A stretch of DNA of 64,000 nucleotides from Anaerolineales bacterium UBA6055 (GCA_002428985.1 DIYL01000015.1:186001-250000); one strand, 5' to 3'. Shown: positions 27,601-36,326, counted from the stretch's first letter. Numbers and translations are program-made. The notes: generated from the sequence alone by a model not told the origin.

Positions 27601-30580
27601 TGATCCGTTAATTTATACAACTGGTGATTTCCGGTATGTACGTTTCGAAGCATTATCAGAGGTTAACGGCAACCATTTTGCAACGATCGCTGAATTTAAT
27701 CTGTATGATATTGATGGTAATCTCATAGATCGTACGAACTGGGATATTGATGATTTCAGTAGTAACCGTACATCGCCTGATGACCGCATTCAATACATGC
27801 TAGATAATGATACAGATACAGAGTGGTTTACTGATGTTAGCCGCAATCATCCACATTGGTTTGAGTTAGACCTAAACGCGGGTCACCAGATTGCAGCAAT
27901 GAGTATTCTCCCCCGCCAGGGTGACCCAAACAGTAATTGGTATCAAAACGGTTGGATACGTGACTACAGAGTTTATGTCAGTAATGACAGTGGTGCTGAC
28001 AAAGATTGGGAGCTGATCAAACAGGGGCAATTAGCGATAACGGCGAGTGAACAGACAGTCGACCTACAAGTTGACTACACAACAGATACCGCACCAGCAG
28101 GCAGTGGTGATACCGTGGAAGTAGTTGGTGATGGTGTATCATATCGCGATAACCTTGATGACAACGCGAATGACATCTTTGACAACTGGTACCTAGGTGG
28201 CACATGGAGCGTAATTGACTGGGCACAGTATGACGGTGTACTCGCCTTCCACGACAGTACGTCTTCCCCACTAAACAGTGGCGGAGACCCTGAAACACTA
28301 CCACCAGATTTTTCAAGCCTTACTAATAATAGTGGACGCACGTTTAACGTATTGGAAATGCGCACCATTATGGACTTGCGAGCAACACCAGCAAGTAGCC
28401 GCCCAATCATGACATTCTGGCAACGTCACTACATTGGCAATGGTTCGAAGATTCGTGTACAAGTCTCTTACGAAGACCCTAGCACAATTGGTTCAGCTAG
28501 CCATTGTTGGAATACCCAATTCGACCAATGTTATGAACATAACTATGGATGGTCAAGATGGGAAACTATCAACCCGTGGACAAATATAGATAATTCCAAC
28601 GACGATGCATGGGATAAATTCAACCGTCAATATCAATTCCTCTGGAAACAAGAAATCTTCGACCTCAGTGGATATGCAGCTGATGGTGATGACTCAGGTA
28701 AACGTATTCGTATTCGTTTCGTATCCGATTCGATGGATCGTGCTCCGGGTAGTGGTGACCTAGAAGACGGTTGGTATATCGACAATATCGAGTTCAAATT
28801 CTATAACCCAAGAGTCATTAACATTGATCGTGACGTAAATGATGCATTCTTTGACGGTGCTCGGAATACACGTAACTGGACACTAGAAGGTACATGGGGT
28901 CTGAGTCCGGAATTCTTCCGCGGATCCGGTGGTGGTCCTGCTAGCTTCGGTGGTGCATTCTGGAGTTACGCATACTATGATTTCTCGAGTTGTTCTAATG
29001 GTAACTCCGGTTTCCGCAACTGTGTCCGCAACGCCTTCGATAGTTATACAAATTATAACAGCGGTACACCAAAATGTACGGGATTTGCACTCGACATTGC
29101 AAATGACTGGGGTTCGGGTGGTCCATGTGATCTATCATTTAAGTTTGGCGGTATTTGGGAGCTTACAACACCGATTATCGGTACGACCATGCCACCGAGC
29201 AACTATACGTTTGTTCTTACGTATGATGAAGCACTACGGATTAAATATGACACAGTACCAGGGGGTGATCTACCGAGCACACCGGACTTTGATCCATATG
29301 ATCCAGAATGGAATATATTCAACGACTTCAATGTTGGTGGTCGCCAAGTCAATGTTGCGAATGCATTGCTCGAAAACGGCAAACAGTACAAATTCCGCAT
29401 GGAATATTTCGATCGGTGGGGTGATGCATCAATTATCGTATCATTGGGTAGCAGCAGCTTCTCATTCACCGATAGTCCAAAACAAGCCGCTGGTGCAGCC
29501 TTCCCAGAAGTTCCTGCGAATCCACGGGCAGAGTCCTCTATGATCTTTAATGGCGTATTTGATTTATCAGATGCAATTGCCCCGACCTTGAGCTATTACA
29601 CCTATCATGAATTAGGTGGTACAGCACGGGTCGAAGTCACACGAGATGGCGGATTTACATGGGTACAGACGGGTCTACGTGGCGCTACCCCTGCAAACTT
29701 CTGGCAGACGGATTGGGTTGCCGATTTCTGGGATGATAGTGGCCGTCCAAATAATCAAAGGATGGCATATGTTGATGATCAAGATAATATCGGGCAAACC
29801 AATTTTGGTCAAGAACAATATAACCCTGTCGATAGTGGAGGTAATCCGCTACTTCCACCGGACCACGCCAATGTAAACATCGGTACAGAGCTAAACTTCG
29901 ACTGGGGTAGCAATCAGTCGCCAATTAGTGGATGGGTAAGAAACAACTGGTCAGCGCAATTCCGTCGTACCTTTACCTTAACCGAAGCCACTGAAATCAC
30001 TTATCGTATCACATCCGACGATGGTCATCGTCTCTGGATTGACATAGAAGGAACAGGTGGTTACTTCCCGCAGTGTGCAGACATTAGTGGTCAACTCATT
30101 ATGAGTGGGCGACCAGGAATAGGTGGGGAAGATTATCTTATTGCTGATGAAGGCAGTTGTTTGCTGATCAGTGATTGGGAAATTAATAGAAATAACAGCA
30201 AGGAAATCACCCGTAGAATTCCAGCTGGAACACACACTCTATACCTAGACTACTTTGAAAATACAGAAGATGCTAAGCTTAGATTTCAGCAATGGGTCGG
30301 TGATTTTGACTTACCAAGCTATGGTGGTACCTATATGCCTGATGATGGCAGCTGGCGACTAAAACAACACTCACTCGGATCTTTCGCTGGTGTAGAATCA
30401 GATGGATCGCCTAAACCACTAATTGGTTTGCGCTTCCGCTTAGATCGCAAAAACATCAGCGAGACAAGCAACTGGCAACAGAATGATAGTAATAACACCC
30501 TTGGTAACCCAACCAATTGGATGGAAAGTTGGTGGATCACAGACATGATTATTCAAGATACTGTAGCTGGCGATCCCTAG
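24611..30580 (+). CDS. Giant Flp-pilin fusion with PA14, MAM-like and discoidin-like modules
   Basis: This is a 1989-residue secreted or surface protein. Residues 1-60 form a whole Flp-type prepilin: a short leader ending in Gly14, then QSMVEYALIVSLVIL with Glu at +5 and Tyr at +6, and a tail GPAIGNVFSNTVYNLLG. Residues 85-130 are a Thr/Pro/Ser stalk. The rest is modular: a PA14-like domain (about 157-350), repeats with W-x-L-x-G-x-W, DSP, LxFW and GWWIDDI-type motifs (about 360-527, 530-737, 743-975, 1175-1400), a discoidin/F5/8C-like domain (997-1157), and two further modules interrupted by PA14-like segments (about 1403-1690 and 1690-1989). No protease or sortase motif is seen. The Shine-Dalgarno GAGGG precedes the ATG. 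It is monocistronic. Likely exported by the Tad system; role perhaps adhesion or glycan binding. Confidence 0.85.
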   Translation: MQKQKPTHQPNQSGQSMVEYALIVSLVILSFAVAIAATGPAIGNVFSNTVYNLLGTNPEDIDDLPNRDAFWATVTRVSLITPVEEPLPTRTSLPATEVPTDGPSPTPSFTPTFTPTVPTDTPEPTETPRDFEFVAPWHDSADEADYWRLGDDTNFGTDRGWYANYYADTQLSAFATGEYLMDTDISLQYDLDLNWGNGGPIENWPAGNVGNNFSASFRRHIFLPDNLSEYVLQFKINEIDDGYRVWLVENHVNLQTYDPGSCSSTGVTWGGNPDSSGSPDVYGGTFGGNSDCLIIDAWGNHYNDRATATMTVPAGAYTVIVDMVEFTGGARIEFDLLTNSLRGNDADRAIDDAGAVDGSREPECRWGNVENTTESNSLDFKWDAREDSLDIIPGNLCHLELRGSVEIPTGMIDPVLTFWDVWDFRNAGMEAYVEVAEYDPNNDGIFDPTELVWVSQQIHSGNTTNYNWTYQRIDLRTMLGITDPETMEGKKYTIRFAVKVPNNATYNTGTNRGYRLWWVDSINIDAAPQKVFYNAQKWDFNDLAQADDFITSGRWELTAARTRGNDGFAWDDSPFAQYSRTGLDGYNCDSSNPTCPEFDDNSLRLHSLEFNGIVDLLHPSGVSDLQGDTGAPMLSFWHAYDIRERTGLEIQYTTDLDFDTGDAPEWTAIPNGVIFDRQHTTRPNQGSMVFVELSLADVLAAVPDGKVRIRFIMTVTDNTSTDQGWWIDDIALERESLASYLPYPYQEGFEQEETLNDWLLGGSWGRADNRAYQPVNGVGFSLTDSPYTLDGSGNPQDETYATNQTSISEIRLAFDVNNDSPLNAYSPACALVGSDPDPCALPDNDLPVDPILTFNWWHDFGDRGGEHFYLEWKKATDDASSWQTLWVYRDRMAFNSQSDDSTRRQWNWQRVEVDLRQIWATASFDNNVPDADTDDDILFRFRFVTNRDNDRNGSNDNGRADGVYIDNLQISERDELVHSLWDEGLTQDVENPTFPTTDPLIYTTGDFRYVRFEALSEVNGNHFATIAEFNLYDIDGNLIDRTNWDIDDFSSNRTSPDDRIQYMLDNDTDTEWFTDVSRNHPHWFELDLNAGHQIAAMSILPRQGDPNSNWYQNGWIRDYRVYVSNDSGADKDWELIKQGQLAITASEQTVDLQVDYTTDTAPAGSGDTVEVVGDGVSYRDNLDDNANDIFDNWYLGGTWSVIDWAQYDGVLAFHDSTSSPLNSGGDPETLPPDFSSLTNNSGRTFNVLEMRTIMDLRATPASSRPIMTFWQRHYIGNGSKIRVQVSYEDPSTIGSASHCWNTQFDQCYEHNYGWSRWETINPWTNIDNSNDDAWDKFNRQYQFLWKQEIFDLSGYAADGDDSGKRIRIRFVSDSMDRAPGSGDLEDGWYIDNIEFKFYNPRVINIDRDVNDAFFDGARNTRNWTLEGTWGLSPEFFRGSGGGPASFGGAFWSYAYYDFSSCSNGNSGFRNCVRNAFDSYTNYNSGTPKCTGFALDIANDWGSGGPCDLSFKFGGIWELTTPIIGTTMPPSNYTFVLTYDEALRIKYDTVPGGDLPSTPDFDPYDPEWNIFNDFNVGGRQVNVANALLENGKQYKFRMEYFDRWGDASIIVSLGSSSFSFTDSPKQAAGAAFPEVPANPRAESSMIFNGVFDLSDAIAPTLSYYTYHELGGTARVEVTRDGGFTWVQTGLRGATPANFWQTDWVADFWDDSGRPNNQRMAYVDDQDNIGQTNFGQEQYNPVDSGGNPLLPPDHANVNIGTELNFDWGSNQSPISGWVRNNWSAQFRRTFTLTEATEITYRITSDDGHRLWIDIEGTGGYFPQCADISGQLIMSGRPGIGGEDYLIADEGSCLLISDWEINRNNSKEITRRIPAGTHTLYLDYFENTEDAKLRFQQWVGDFDLPSYGGTYMPDDGSWRLKQHSLGSFAGVESDGSPKPLIGLRFRLDRKNISETSNWQQNDSNNTLGNPTNWMESWWITDMIIQDTVAGDP

Positions 30581-30606
30581 ATCATCGTAACAACAAGCTT
30601 TACAAC

Positions 30607-30640
30607 AAAAATGGACTTCGTAATGGAGTCCATTTTTATT
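30607..30640 (+). terminator. Terminator after the pilin-fusion gene
   Basis: AAAAATGGACT (30607-30617) is perfectly complementary to AGTCCATTTTT (30627-30637) around a 9-nt loop, starting 27 bases after the stop. Confidence 0.9.
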
Positions 30641-30668
30641 TGTTCATGCTTTTCATATGGAGAATCTA

Positions 30669-30697
30669 TTGTCAGCTTGCTATCATGAAATTATCAA
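30669..30697 (+). promoter_or_regulatory. Candidate promoter of gmk-ygfZ
   Basis: TTGTCA at 30669-30674 and TATCAA at 30692-30697 have a 17-base spacer and lie just after the previous terminator, 24 bases before the GTG start of gmk. Confidence 0.5.
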
Positions 30698-30721
30698 ATA
30701 TCTGATGAAGGATGAGAAAAC

Positions 30722-31351
30722 GTGACCCATTCTGAAAATCCTAGTGGTATTATTTTTGTGATGATTGGTCCCGGCGGTGTCGGTAAAAACACAATCATGA
30801 AAGCGATCATTAATCAATCCGATGTTATTCAACAACTCGCAACAGCAACGACCCGTCCTCTGCGTGATGGCGAAAAACAAGGGCGTGAACATCTTTTCAT
30901 TTCATTAAGTGAATTCCAAAAGATGATTGCGAATAACGAACTTCTAGAATATCAAGAAGTAACACCTAATAAATTTTATGGTGTACCGCGCCAATCTGTC
31001 GCAGAAATCGTAAACAAGGGTCATATACGTATTGCGGATATTGATGTACTCGGTGCAAAGGAACTTGCCAAAGCCTTCCCAGATCATGTCGTGCAGATCT
31101 ACATAACGGTTGCGGGTGAAACATTAGAAGAACAGTTGCAAGTTCTAAAAGCGCGGATGATACATCGCAATGACAATACCACTGATATTGATGAACGACT
31201 CAAACGTGCCAAAGAGCTTGAACTCCCCTATCAATCAGAGTGTGACCATATCGTCGTCAACGACACCTTATCGCAAGCCATTGACGATGTTTCAAAAATC
31301 ATCCAATCAGAATTCAAAAAACGTCAGTTAGTAGGACAACAACCATCATGA
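30722..31351 (+). CDS. gmk: Guanylate kinase (Gmk-like)
   Basis: Phosphorylates GMP to GDP with ATP. The 209-residue protein has the P-loop GPGGVGKNT at 16-24, ATTRPLRDGEKQGREHLFIS (GMP-binding region), LEYQEVTPNKFYGVPRQSV and IADIDVLGAKEL. The P-loop has Gly and Asn where most guanylate kinases have GPSGxGKST, and REHLF replaces the usual xDYxF, so it is a divergent member. The start is GTG at 30722 with AAGGATGAG about 7 bases upstream. It overlaps ygfZ by 4 bases (ATGA). Confidence 0.83.
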   Translation: MTHSENPSGIIFVMIGPGGVGKNTIMKAIINQSDVIQQLATATTRPLRDGEKQGREHLFISLSEFQKMIANNELLEYQEVTPNKFYGVPRQSVAEIVNKGHIRIADIDVLGAKELAKAFPDHVVQIYITVAGETLEEQLQVLKARMIHRNDNTTDIDERLKRAKELELPYQSECDHIVVNDTLSQAIDDVSKIIQSEFKKRQLVGQQPS

Positions 31352-32412
31352 CTCATCTAAATACCTATCATCAGTCGCTAGGTGCAACCCTTGCCGACGA
31401 CGGTATCCCGTTACAATATAGTGACCTCAGCCATGAATATAATCAGGCGCTTAGCAACGCTGTTGTTTTCGATCGCTCGCATGAGGGTCGCCTTATTTTA
31501 ACGGGTGACAATCGTTTTGAGATTGTTAATCGCATGTCAACCAATAAAGTGGTTGATATGCCACTACATACAGGACAACCTACCATTTTCACCAATGCAA
31601 CCGCACGGATTTTATACCGTGTTATTGCATATAATCGTCCCGAAGGTCTGCTTATTATTACCGAACCCGGTCAGGGTGATGCAGTTGCAACCTATCTACA
31701 ACGCAATATATTCTATGGGGATAATGTCAAAGTAATTAATCTACAACAACAAACCACTCAACTTGCTATTCATGGCCCAACAGCTGATGCTGTGATGCAA
31801 GCCCTCTCCTCAGACCTAAAAAATCTACAACCACTATCTAGCACAGAGATTCAACATGATCTTGCAACGTTTACTGTAGTACGCCGTAAATCAATTGTAG
31901 AGTCACATTGGGTCATTATTTGTCAACAACGGCATGCTGAGGCAATTCATAAACACCTGTTAAGTATTGGTGAGCCACATGGTTTAATACCAGCAGGGTC
32001 ACTTACGTTTAACACACTACGGATTCGCAGTGGTCGTCCCGCAGGACAGGAGCTATCCACTGACTATATTCCACTCGAAGTTGGGTTATGGGACGAAGTC
32101 AGTTTTAGCAAAGGCTGTTACACAGGTCAAGAAATTATTGCACGTATGGAAAGCCGTCAGCGCTTAGCCAAAACTATGGTGAAATTAACGTTATCAGAAT
32201 TTGTGCAAGCGCCAACACCTGTGTATAACGGAGATAAATTAGTTGGTAAACTAACCAGCAGTGTCGCATTACCCAATGGTGAAATTTTTGCGAACGCCAT
32301 AATAAAAACAGACTCGGCTCATCCGGATACACAACTATCTGTTGGTGACAAACGCATTATGGCAACTGTAACAGACTATGCGGGAGAGCAACCTACATTT
32401 ATTACCGATTAA
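31348..32412 (+). CDS. ygfZ: YgfZ/GcvT-like folate-binding protein
   Basis: A 354-residue aminomethyltransferase-fold protein. FSKGCYTGQEIIARMESR is the KGC(Y/F)xGQE signature of YgfZ, a tetrahydrofolate-binding factor in iron-sulfur cluster assembly and repair. FDRSHEGRLILTGDNRFEIVNRMSTN is the usual N-terminal GcvT-like segment. The conserved Cys of the motif is present. No gcvP/H neighbours occur, which argues against a glycine-cleavage T protein. It is coupled to gmk by a 4-base overlap and is followed 16 bases later by a membrane-protein gene. Confidence 0.87.
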   Translation: MTHLNTYHQSLGATLADDGIPLQYSDLSHEYNQALSNAVVFDRSHEGRLILTGDNRFEIVNRMSTNKVVDMPLHTGQPTIFTNATARILYRVIAYNRPEGLLIITEPGQGDAVATYLQRNIFYGDNVKVINLQQQTTQLAIHGPTADAVMQALSSDLKNLQPLSSTEIQHDLATFTVVRRKSIVESHWVIICQQRHAEAIHKHLLSIGEPHGLIPAGSLTFNTLRIRSGRPAGQELSTDYIPLEVGLWDEVSFSKGCYTGQEIIARMESRQRLAKTMVKLTLSEFVQAPTPVYNGDKLVGKLTSSVALPNGEIFANAIIKTDSAHPDTQLSVGDKRIMATVTDYAGEQPTFITD

Positions 32413-32428
32413 AATAGGATTTTGACAT

Positions 32429-33586
32429 ATGGGACGCTATATCAGTCGGGCATTTGCGGTCTTTTTTGTTCTACTCTTTATTCTAATTGCATCATTATCA
32501 GCATGTACGGCTGCTTTCCGTGATACGCTGATCAATGTTGATACCTATAAACAGGTATTTGTTGAACAAGACTTATACGAAGACATTGTCCCATATGTTA
32601 TCCCTGCTATATTACGCAACAGTCAAGAAACCATTGGCGAAGATGCTGAATTCTTAATTGACTTAAATGATATCGCTAGTGTGATGACCACAGAAAACTG
32701 GCGTGCGGTTTCCGAAGAACTTATCCCAGCGGAATGGTTACAGACACAAACAGAATCTGTGTTGGATACGCTCAATCAAATTTCTATGGGGAACCTTGAA
32801 CAGGCTGGAAATATTATTGATGTTACAGAAGTCATTGAACGTCTACAGGGGCAAGAAGGTAGAAATGCCAGTAAAATCATTATTGCATCTGCACCAGATT
32901 GTAATGCACGGCAAGTCATCCAACTACGTAATTTTGAAGGTAATCCAAATGAGACATTTCCACTTTGTAATCCGCCAACACAAAATTTAAGAAACAGAGC
33001 CGAAGCGATAATTAGCCAATGGTTTTCACAAATTGGTATCGTCTTAAATATGGAACTAAGGCAGCAGGATAATGCCCTTGTTATTCCTGAAGACTACGCC
33101 CGTCTCATCTATAATCTCTTCCAACTTGATTCTCAACTCAGCCTACTACTGCTTCTATGCCCATTGACTTTAATCGGTTTTATTATGGTGCTTGCAGTAA
33201 GAAACCTTACGAGCTTCGGGCGCTGGATCGGTTGGACATTTATTATAACAGGCATTATCACGTTATTCTTGATATTTACAAGTCAAGTCCCTGTGTTTGA
33301 GAGCTTTGATGATGTTGTCAGAGCAAGCAGTGAAATTGAACGCTTTGAAGCACAAATTTATGCAGGGTTTGCCCGTTCAGTTTATCAAGATGCAAGTTCT
33401 ACAATGCTTGCACTAGCAGGTGGACTGATTGCTATCGGATTTTTGTTACTAGCAGTTTCGTTATTGGGACGATCCCACAATTATATTGTGCCAGAGGGGT
33501 CAGTTTTGGTTACACCTGACGGTAAAGTCATCTCAACAGCAACACAACAGGCTCAAAAAACAGTAATTTTAGACAAGGATAGCTAA
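32429..33586 (+). CDS. Multi-pass membrane protein of unknown function
   Basis: A 385-residue protein with an N-terminal hydrophobic segment (residues 10-28, ending SLSAC, which could be a lipobox or just the first membrane helix). A 200-residue extracytoplasmic region follows, then three hydrophobic segments (about 232-252, 262-283 and 325-350) and a short polar tail with a VTPDGKVIS element. I recognise no family. It is third in the gmk-ygfZ operon, and its end overlaps the convergent FtsB-like gene by 4 bases. Confidence 0.7.
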   Translation: MGRYISRAFAVFFVLLFILIASLSACTAAFRDTLINVDTYKQVFVEQDLYEDIVPYVIPAILRNSQETIGEDAEFLIDLNDIASVMTTENWRAVSEELIPAEWLQTQTESVLDTLNQISMGNLEQAGNIIDVTEVIERLQGQEGRNASKIIIASAPDCNARQVIQLRNFEGNPNETFPLCNPPTQNLRNRAEAIISQWFSQIGIVLNMELRQQDNALVIPEDYARLIYNLFQLDSQLSLLLLLCPLTLIGFIMVLAVRNLTSFGRWIGWTFIITGIITLFLIFTSQVPVFESFDDVVRASSEIERFEAQIYAGFARSVYQDASSTMLALAGGLIAIGFLLLAVSLLGRSHNYIVPEGSVLVTPDGKVISTATQQAQKTVILDKDS

Positions 33587-34050
33587 AATGATGGGGGTGG
33601 GGAATCAAAGAATAGTGCCCACCATAACTGCCAATTTTCAGGTTCAGGTGGTGTCGTCTCAAATGCAACTAATGGAATCGGTGTAACAGCCGTCTCAATC
33701 GAATTTTCCAGTGGTTGTGGTAAGACAAGCACTTCACCTTCACGGATCATTTTGCCTTCATCACGTGCCCAGCGTTCAACATATGCATCACTCTTTACAT
33801 AGTTGAGGTCGTTGACCAAATCTTCTTGTTGTTGTTCCAGAAAATCAATCTCTTGTATTACTTGGTCATGAATACGCTGTAATTCCCGGTCAGCTTGAAT
33901 ACGACTACTAAACTGTAACGCCAGCATCAACCCAACACTCAAAATAACCGCGAACATAATCTGTACACTGGATAATCGACGGTCACGATTACGCTTAGTC
34001 TCTTCGCGATTTTCGGTTGAGGGGTTCGGATTCGCTGTTGTTTCTGCCAT
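33583..34050 (-). CDS. FtsB/DivIC-like septum formation initiator
   Basis: A 155-residue bitopic protein: a basic cytoplasmic N-terminus, one membrane helix (IMFAVILSVGLMLALQF, about residues 30-46), and then a coiled coil (ELQRIHDQVIQEIDFLEQQQEDLVNDLNYVKSDAYVERWARDEGKMIREGEVLVL). The last part, with YVExxAREExxMxxxGE-like spacing, is the DivIC/FtsB signature. These proteins form a divisome complex with FtsL and FtsQ. The tail is Pro-rich and ends in PPPSF. It stands alone on the minus strand. Confidence 0.8.
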   Translation of the reverse strand: MAETTANPNPSTENREETKRNRDRRLSSVQIMFAVILSVGLMLALQFSSRIQADRELQRIHDQVIQEIDFLEQQQEDLVNDLNYVKSDAYVERWARDEGKMIREGEVLVLPQPLENSIETAVTPIPLVAFETTPPEPENWQLWWALFFDSPPPSF

Positions 34051-34231
34051 AGCCTGCTGATTACCTACTACATAACATATTCATATGATAACCCAAGTCT
34101 GCAATTCATACAGGGCGTTTACTATCCAAATTTGAAGCGTAGTAATGACGTAGGCATACAATAAAGTAAACGTACATCCATTGATTCGCTATCCACATAC
34201 AATGACAGAAACAGATCACTCAGAGGATACG

Positions 34232-35158
34232 ATGAAACTACAGCCATTAACACTTGATCAGCAAACAGCGTGGGCAGAATTGTTATCAATCTGTTTTGAG
34301 CAACCTCAAGATCATATGGAATCAGTATTGTGTTGGATGCATAGACTCGGCGATTTCACTGCATATGGCATCTGGGACAATAACAAGCTCATAGCACAAT
34401 ATACCTGTCTAACACGTCCCATCACCCATCAATATCAACAACATCAAGTCGGCATGAGTATGAATATGGCTGTCCATCCTGACTATCGTGGGCAAGGTCT
34501 CATCAAACATATATCGCGCCCTGTCTATGAATCACTTACAGAACACAATGTTGCATTTGGCATGGGATTTTCGAATGCTGATGGAGTCAAAGTTGACCGA
34601 CGCAGTAAAAGCTACGGCTACAACGTTGTCGGTCAGATGCAACCTCATCTTGCAAGAACACTTTCGGCTAAAGCATCCCCTGTCTATTTGACGGATAAAT
34701 TCCCTAAAACACCGCTCACACTATCATCAGAATGTTCACCCTCAACTCAATTTGTAAAAGATTGGACATACTTCAACCAACGTTATGCTCAACACCCATT
34801 CCGCAACTATCATTATGGGGTTTGGCAAGAAGATAATCTTAATTTAGGGTTTGTCGTCTACCGTCCGGTCAAATTATGGGGAATACAAGCAGTTGCCTTA
34901 CTCGATATCCTTAGTGAAAATCCCAAAGACTTATTACACCATTGGTCGCATACTCTACGAGCCAATAATATACATTTAGTTCATACCCTAACATCTCCAA
35001 TCTCAACACTCAAACAGTCTCTCAGATCAAACCATCAGCTTATCAAACTACCAATCACCCGTAATCCGTACTATTTGACCGTGAAGCCGTTACAAGATTG
35101 CACCAAAAACATATTAAATTTAAAAAAATGGGACTTGGTTGGGGGTGATATTTTATAA
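34232..35158 (+). CDS. GNAT-family N-acetyltransferase
   Basis: A protein of about 308 residues with a GNAT fold in the N-terminal half: VGMSMNMAVHPDYRGQGLIKHISRPVYESL holds the acetyl-CoA pyrophosphate loop (RGQG). FGMGFSNADGVKVDRRSKSYGYNVVGQM follows, as in Eis-like or GNAT_9 members. The C-terminal half has a second GNAT-like region typical of two-domain enzymes. The start at 34232 has GAGG about 7 bases upstream; the frame is open 17 codons further upstream without a ribosome-binding site. The substrate is unknown. Confidence 0.78.
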   Translation: MKLQPLTLDQQTAWAELLSICFEQPQDHMESVLCWMHRLGDFTAYGIWDNNKLIAQYTCLTRPITHQYQQHQVGMSMNMAVHPDYRGQGLIKHISRPVYESLTEHNVAFGMGFSNADGVKVDRRSKSYGYNVVGQMQPHLARTLSAKASPVYLTDKFPKTPLTLSSECSPSTQFVKDWTYFNQRYAQHPFRNYHYGVWQEDNLNLGFVVYRPVKLWGIQAVALLDILSENPKDLLHHWSHTLRANNIHLVHTLTSPISTLKQSLRSNHQLIKLPITRNPYYLTVKPLQDCTKNILNLKKWDLVGGDIL

Positions 35159-35241
35159 GGGATCATTTCCTTTGCACTATAATGCTGTAAGGTGGAATCA
35201 AAACATTCAATTCATTACTAGCAAAGTATAGGTAAGAAGCT

Positions 35242-36108
35242 ATGACAAAAATTAACCTTGGTTCATTAGTATATGGTCCTCACGCATCATTGATACACGA
35301 AATGGCTGATAAATGTATCAAAGATGAACGCATCCAAGCTATTTGGGTTGGTGGTAGCCTTGCTGCTGGTCATGGCGATACATTTAGCGATCTAGATTTT
35401 CGGGTCGCAGTTAAACCGGGTCAAGTTGGCAACTGGTCAAATCCAAGCTGGGAGAAATATTTGCCAATACTTCCATGTGGCGGTACGTTGATGGAATTTG
35501 GTGAACAAGCACTGTTACATCACCTTGTCTTAACAAACGGAGTAATTGTTGATTTCTTCGTTCAAGATACTGAACGGCAAAACTTGGAACCGCATCTCGT
35601 TGTTATTGCTTGTCGTGATAGCGACCTAAAGAAAAAGATAGAAAGTTTTTCGCATCCTACATCTTCGCTTACTAAAGAAATTGATGCAAAAGAAGTTAGA
35701 CAGTTACTTGTTGAGTACTGGATTATCACTCATAAAGAACTAAAGGCGTTAGCTCGACAATATGATCTTTCTTCCTTTGTTGGTCTCTACTGGGAGCGTC
35801 TAGCTCTACTACGAGCATATCATATACAAATCGTGGGTAAGGATATTACTAATCAAGCTACTTTGCATATGCTCGGAGTGCTACACAAAGGATTAGCAGG
35901 CAAAATCACACAGCAACAGAAGGACATTCTTGGTTTGCCGTCACGAACACCACATGAAACAATCATTGCTATTGAATCTATAAGGTCAGAAATGGCACGT
36001 ATCGGTCGTCAGCTTGCTGAGCAATATTCGTTTACATATCCTCACGAGCTTGAAGTTGTCGTACAACGCACTTTAAAGAAACATAAAGCATCTATTTTAG
36101 AGCGTTAA
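35242..36108 (+). CDS. Nucleotidyltransferase-fold protein (aminoglycoside adenylyltransferase-like)
   Basis: A 288-residue protein with the polymerase beta-type nucleotidyltransferase motif IWVGGSLAAGHGDTFSDLDFRV: the GGS followed by DxD that binds the metals, with a third carboxylate probable in GVIVDFFVQD. The C-terminal 150 residues are helical, as in streptomycin and lincosamide nucleotidyltransferases. It stands alone with its own leader. Resistance function is not established; many such chromosomal genes are of unknown role. AAGAAG is the likely Shine-Dalgarno. Confidence 0.75.
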   Translation: MTKINLGSLVYGPHASLIHEMADKCIKDERIQAIWVGGSLAAGHGDTFSDLDFRVAVKPGQVGNWSNPSWEKYLPILPCGGTLMEFGEQALLHHLVLTNGVIVDFFVQDTERQNLEPHLVVIACRDSDLKKKIESFSHPTSSLTKEIDAKEVRQLLVEYWIITHKELKALARQYDLSSFVGLYWERLALLRAYHIQIVGKDITNQATLHMLGVLHKGLAGKITQQQKDILGLPSRTPHETIIAIESIRSEMARIGRQLAEQYSFTYPHELEVVVQRTLKKHKASILER

Positions 36109-36241
36109 ACAAATTAACTTATTTCCTACTGTTTTAATTTGAAAATGTTCGGAGATTAATGAATGTCTGAGAAGCGTCAGAACGCAGAAACTCTATTTTA
36201 TGGGTGATGTCGTATCAATTAGTTAAAAGCCTGAACTGATA

Positions 36242-36326
36242 TGCCGAAGGTGGGAGTCGAACCCACACTCCCCGAAGGGAACTACGCCCTGAACGTAGCG
36301 CGTCTGCCAATTCCGCCACTTCGGCA
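36242..36326 (-). tRNA. tRNA-Leu (anticodon CAG)
   Basis: The 85-nt minus-strand sequence folds as a class II tRNA. The acceptor stem is TGCCGAA/TTCGGCA, and the anticodon arm CTACG-TTCAGGG-CGTAG gives CAG. The variable arm is long, and the T arm is GTGGG-TTCGACT-CCCAC. The CCA end is not encoded. The 133 bases on its left, up to the nucleotidyltransferase stop, hold nothing I recognise. Confidence 0.97.

Noticed and set aside
28929..29543. A 204-codon plus-strand open frame inside the giant gene
   Set aside because: It lies entirely within the pilin-fusion gene in another frame. Its translation is His/Val/Arg-rich without domains, and the host frame has clear repeats.
36163..36207. A 14-codon frame (MSEKRQNAETLFYG) after a GGAG sequence
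   Set aside because: Too short to support, no neighbours in an operon, and no recognisable peptide type.
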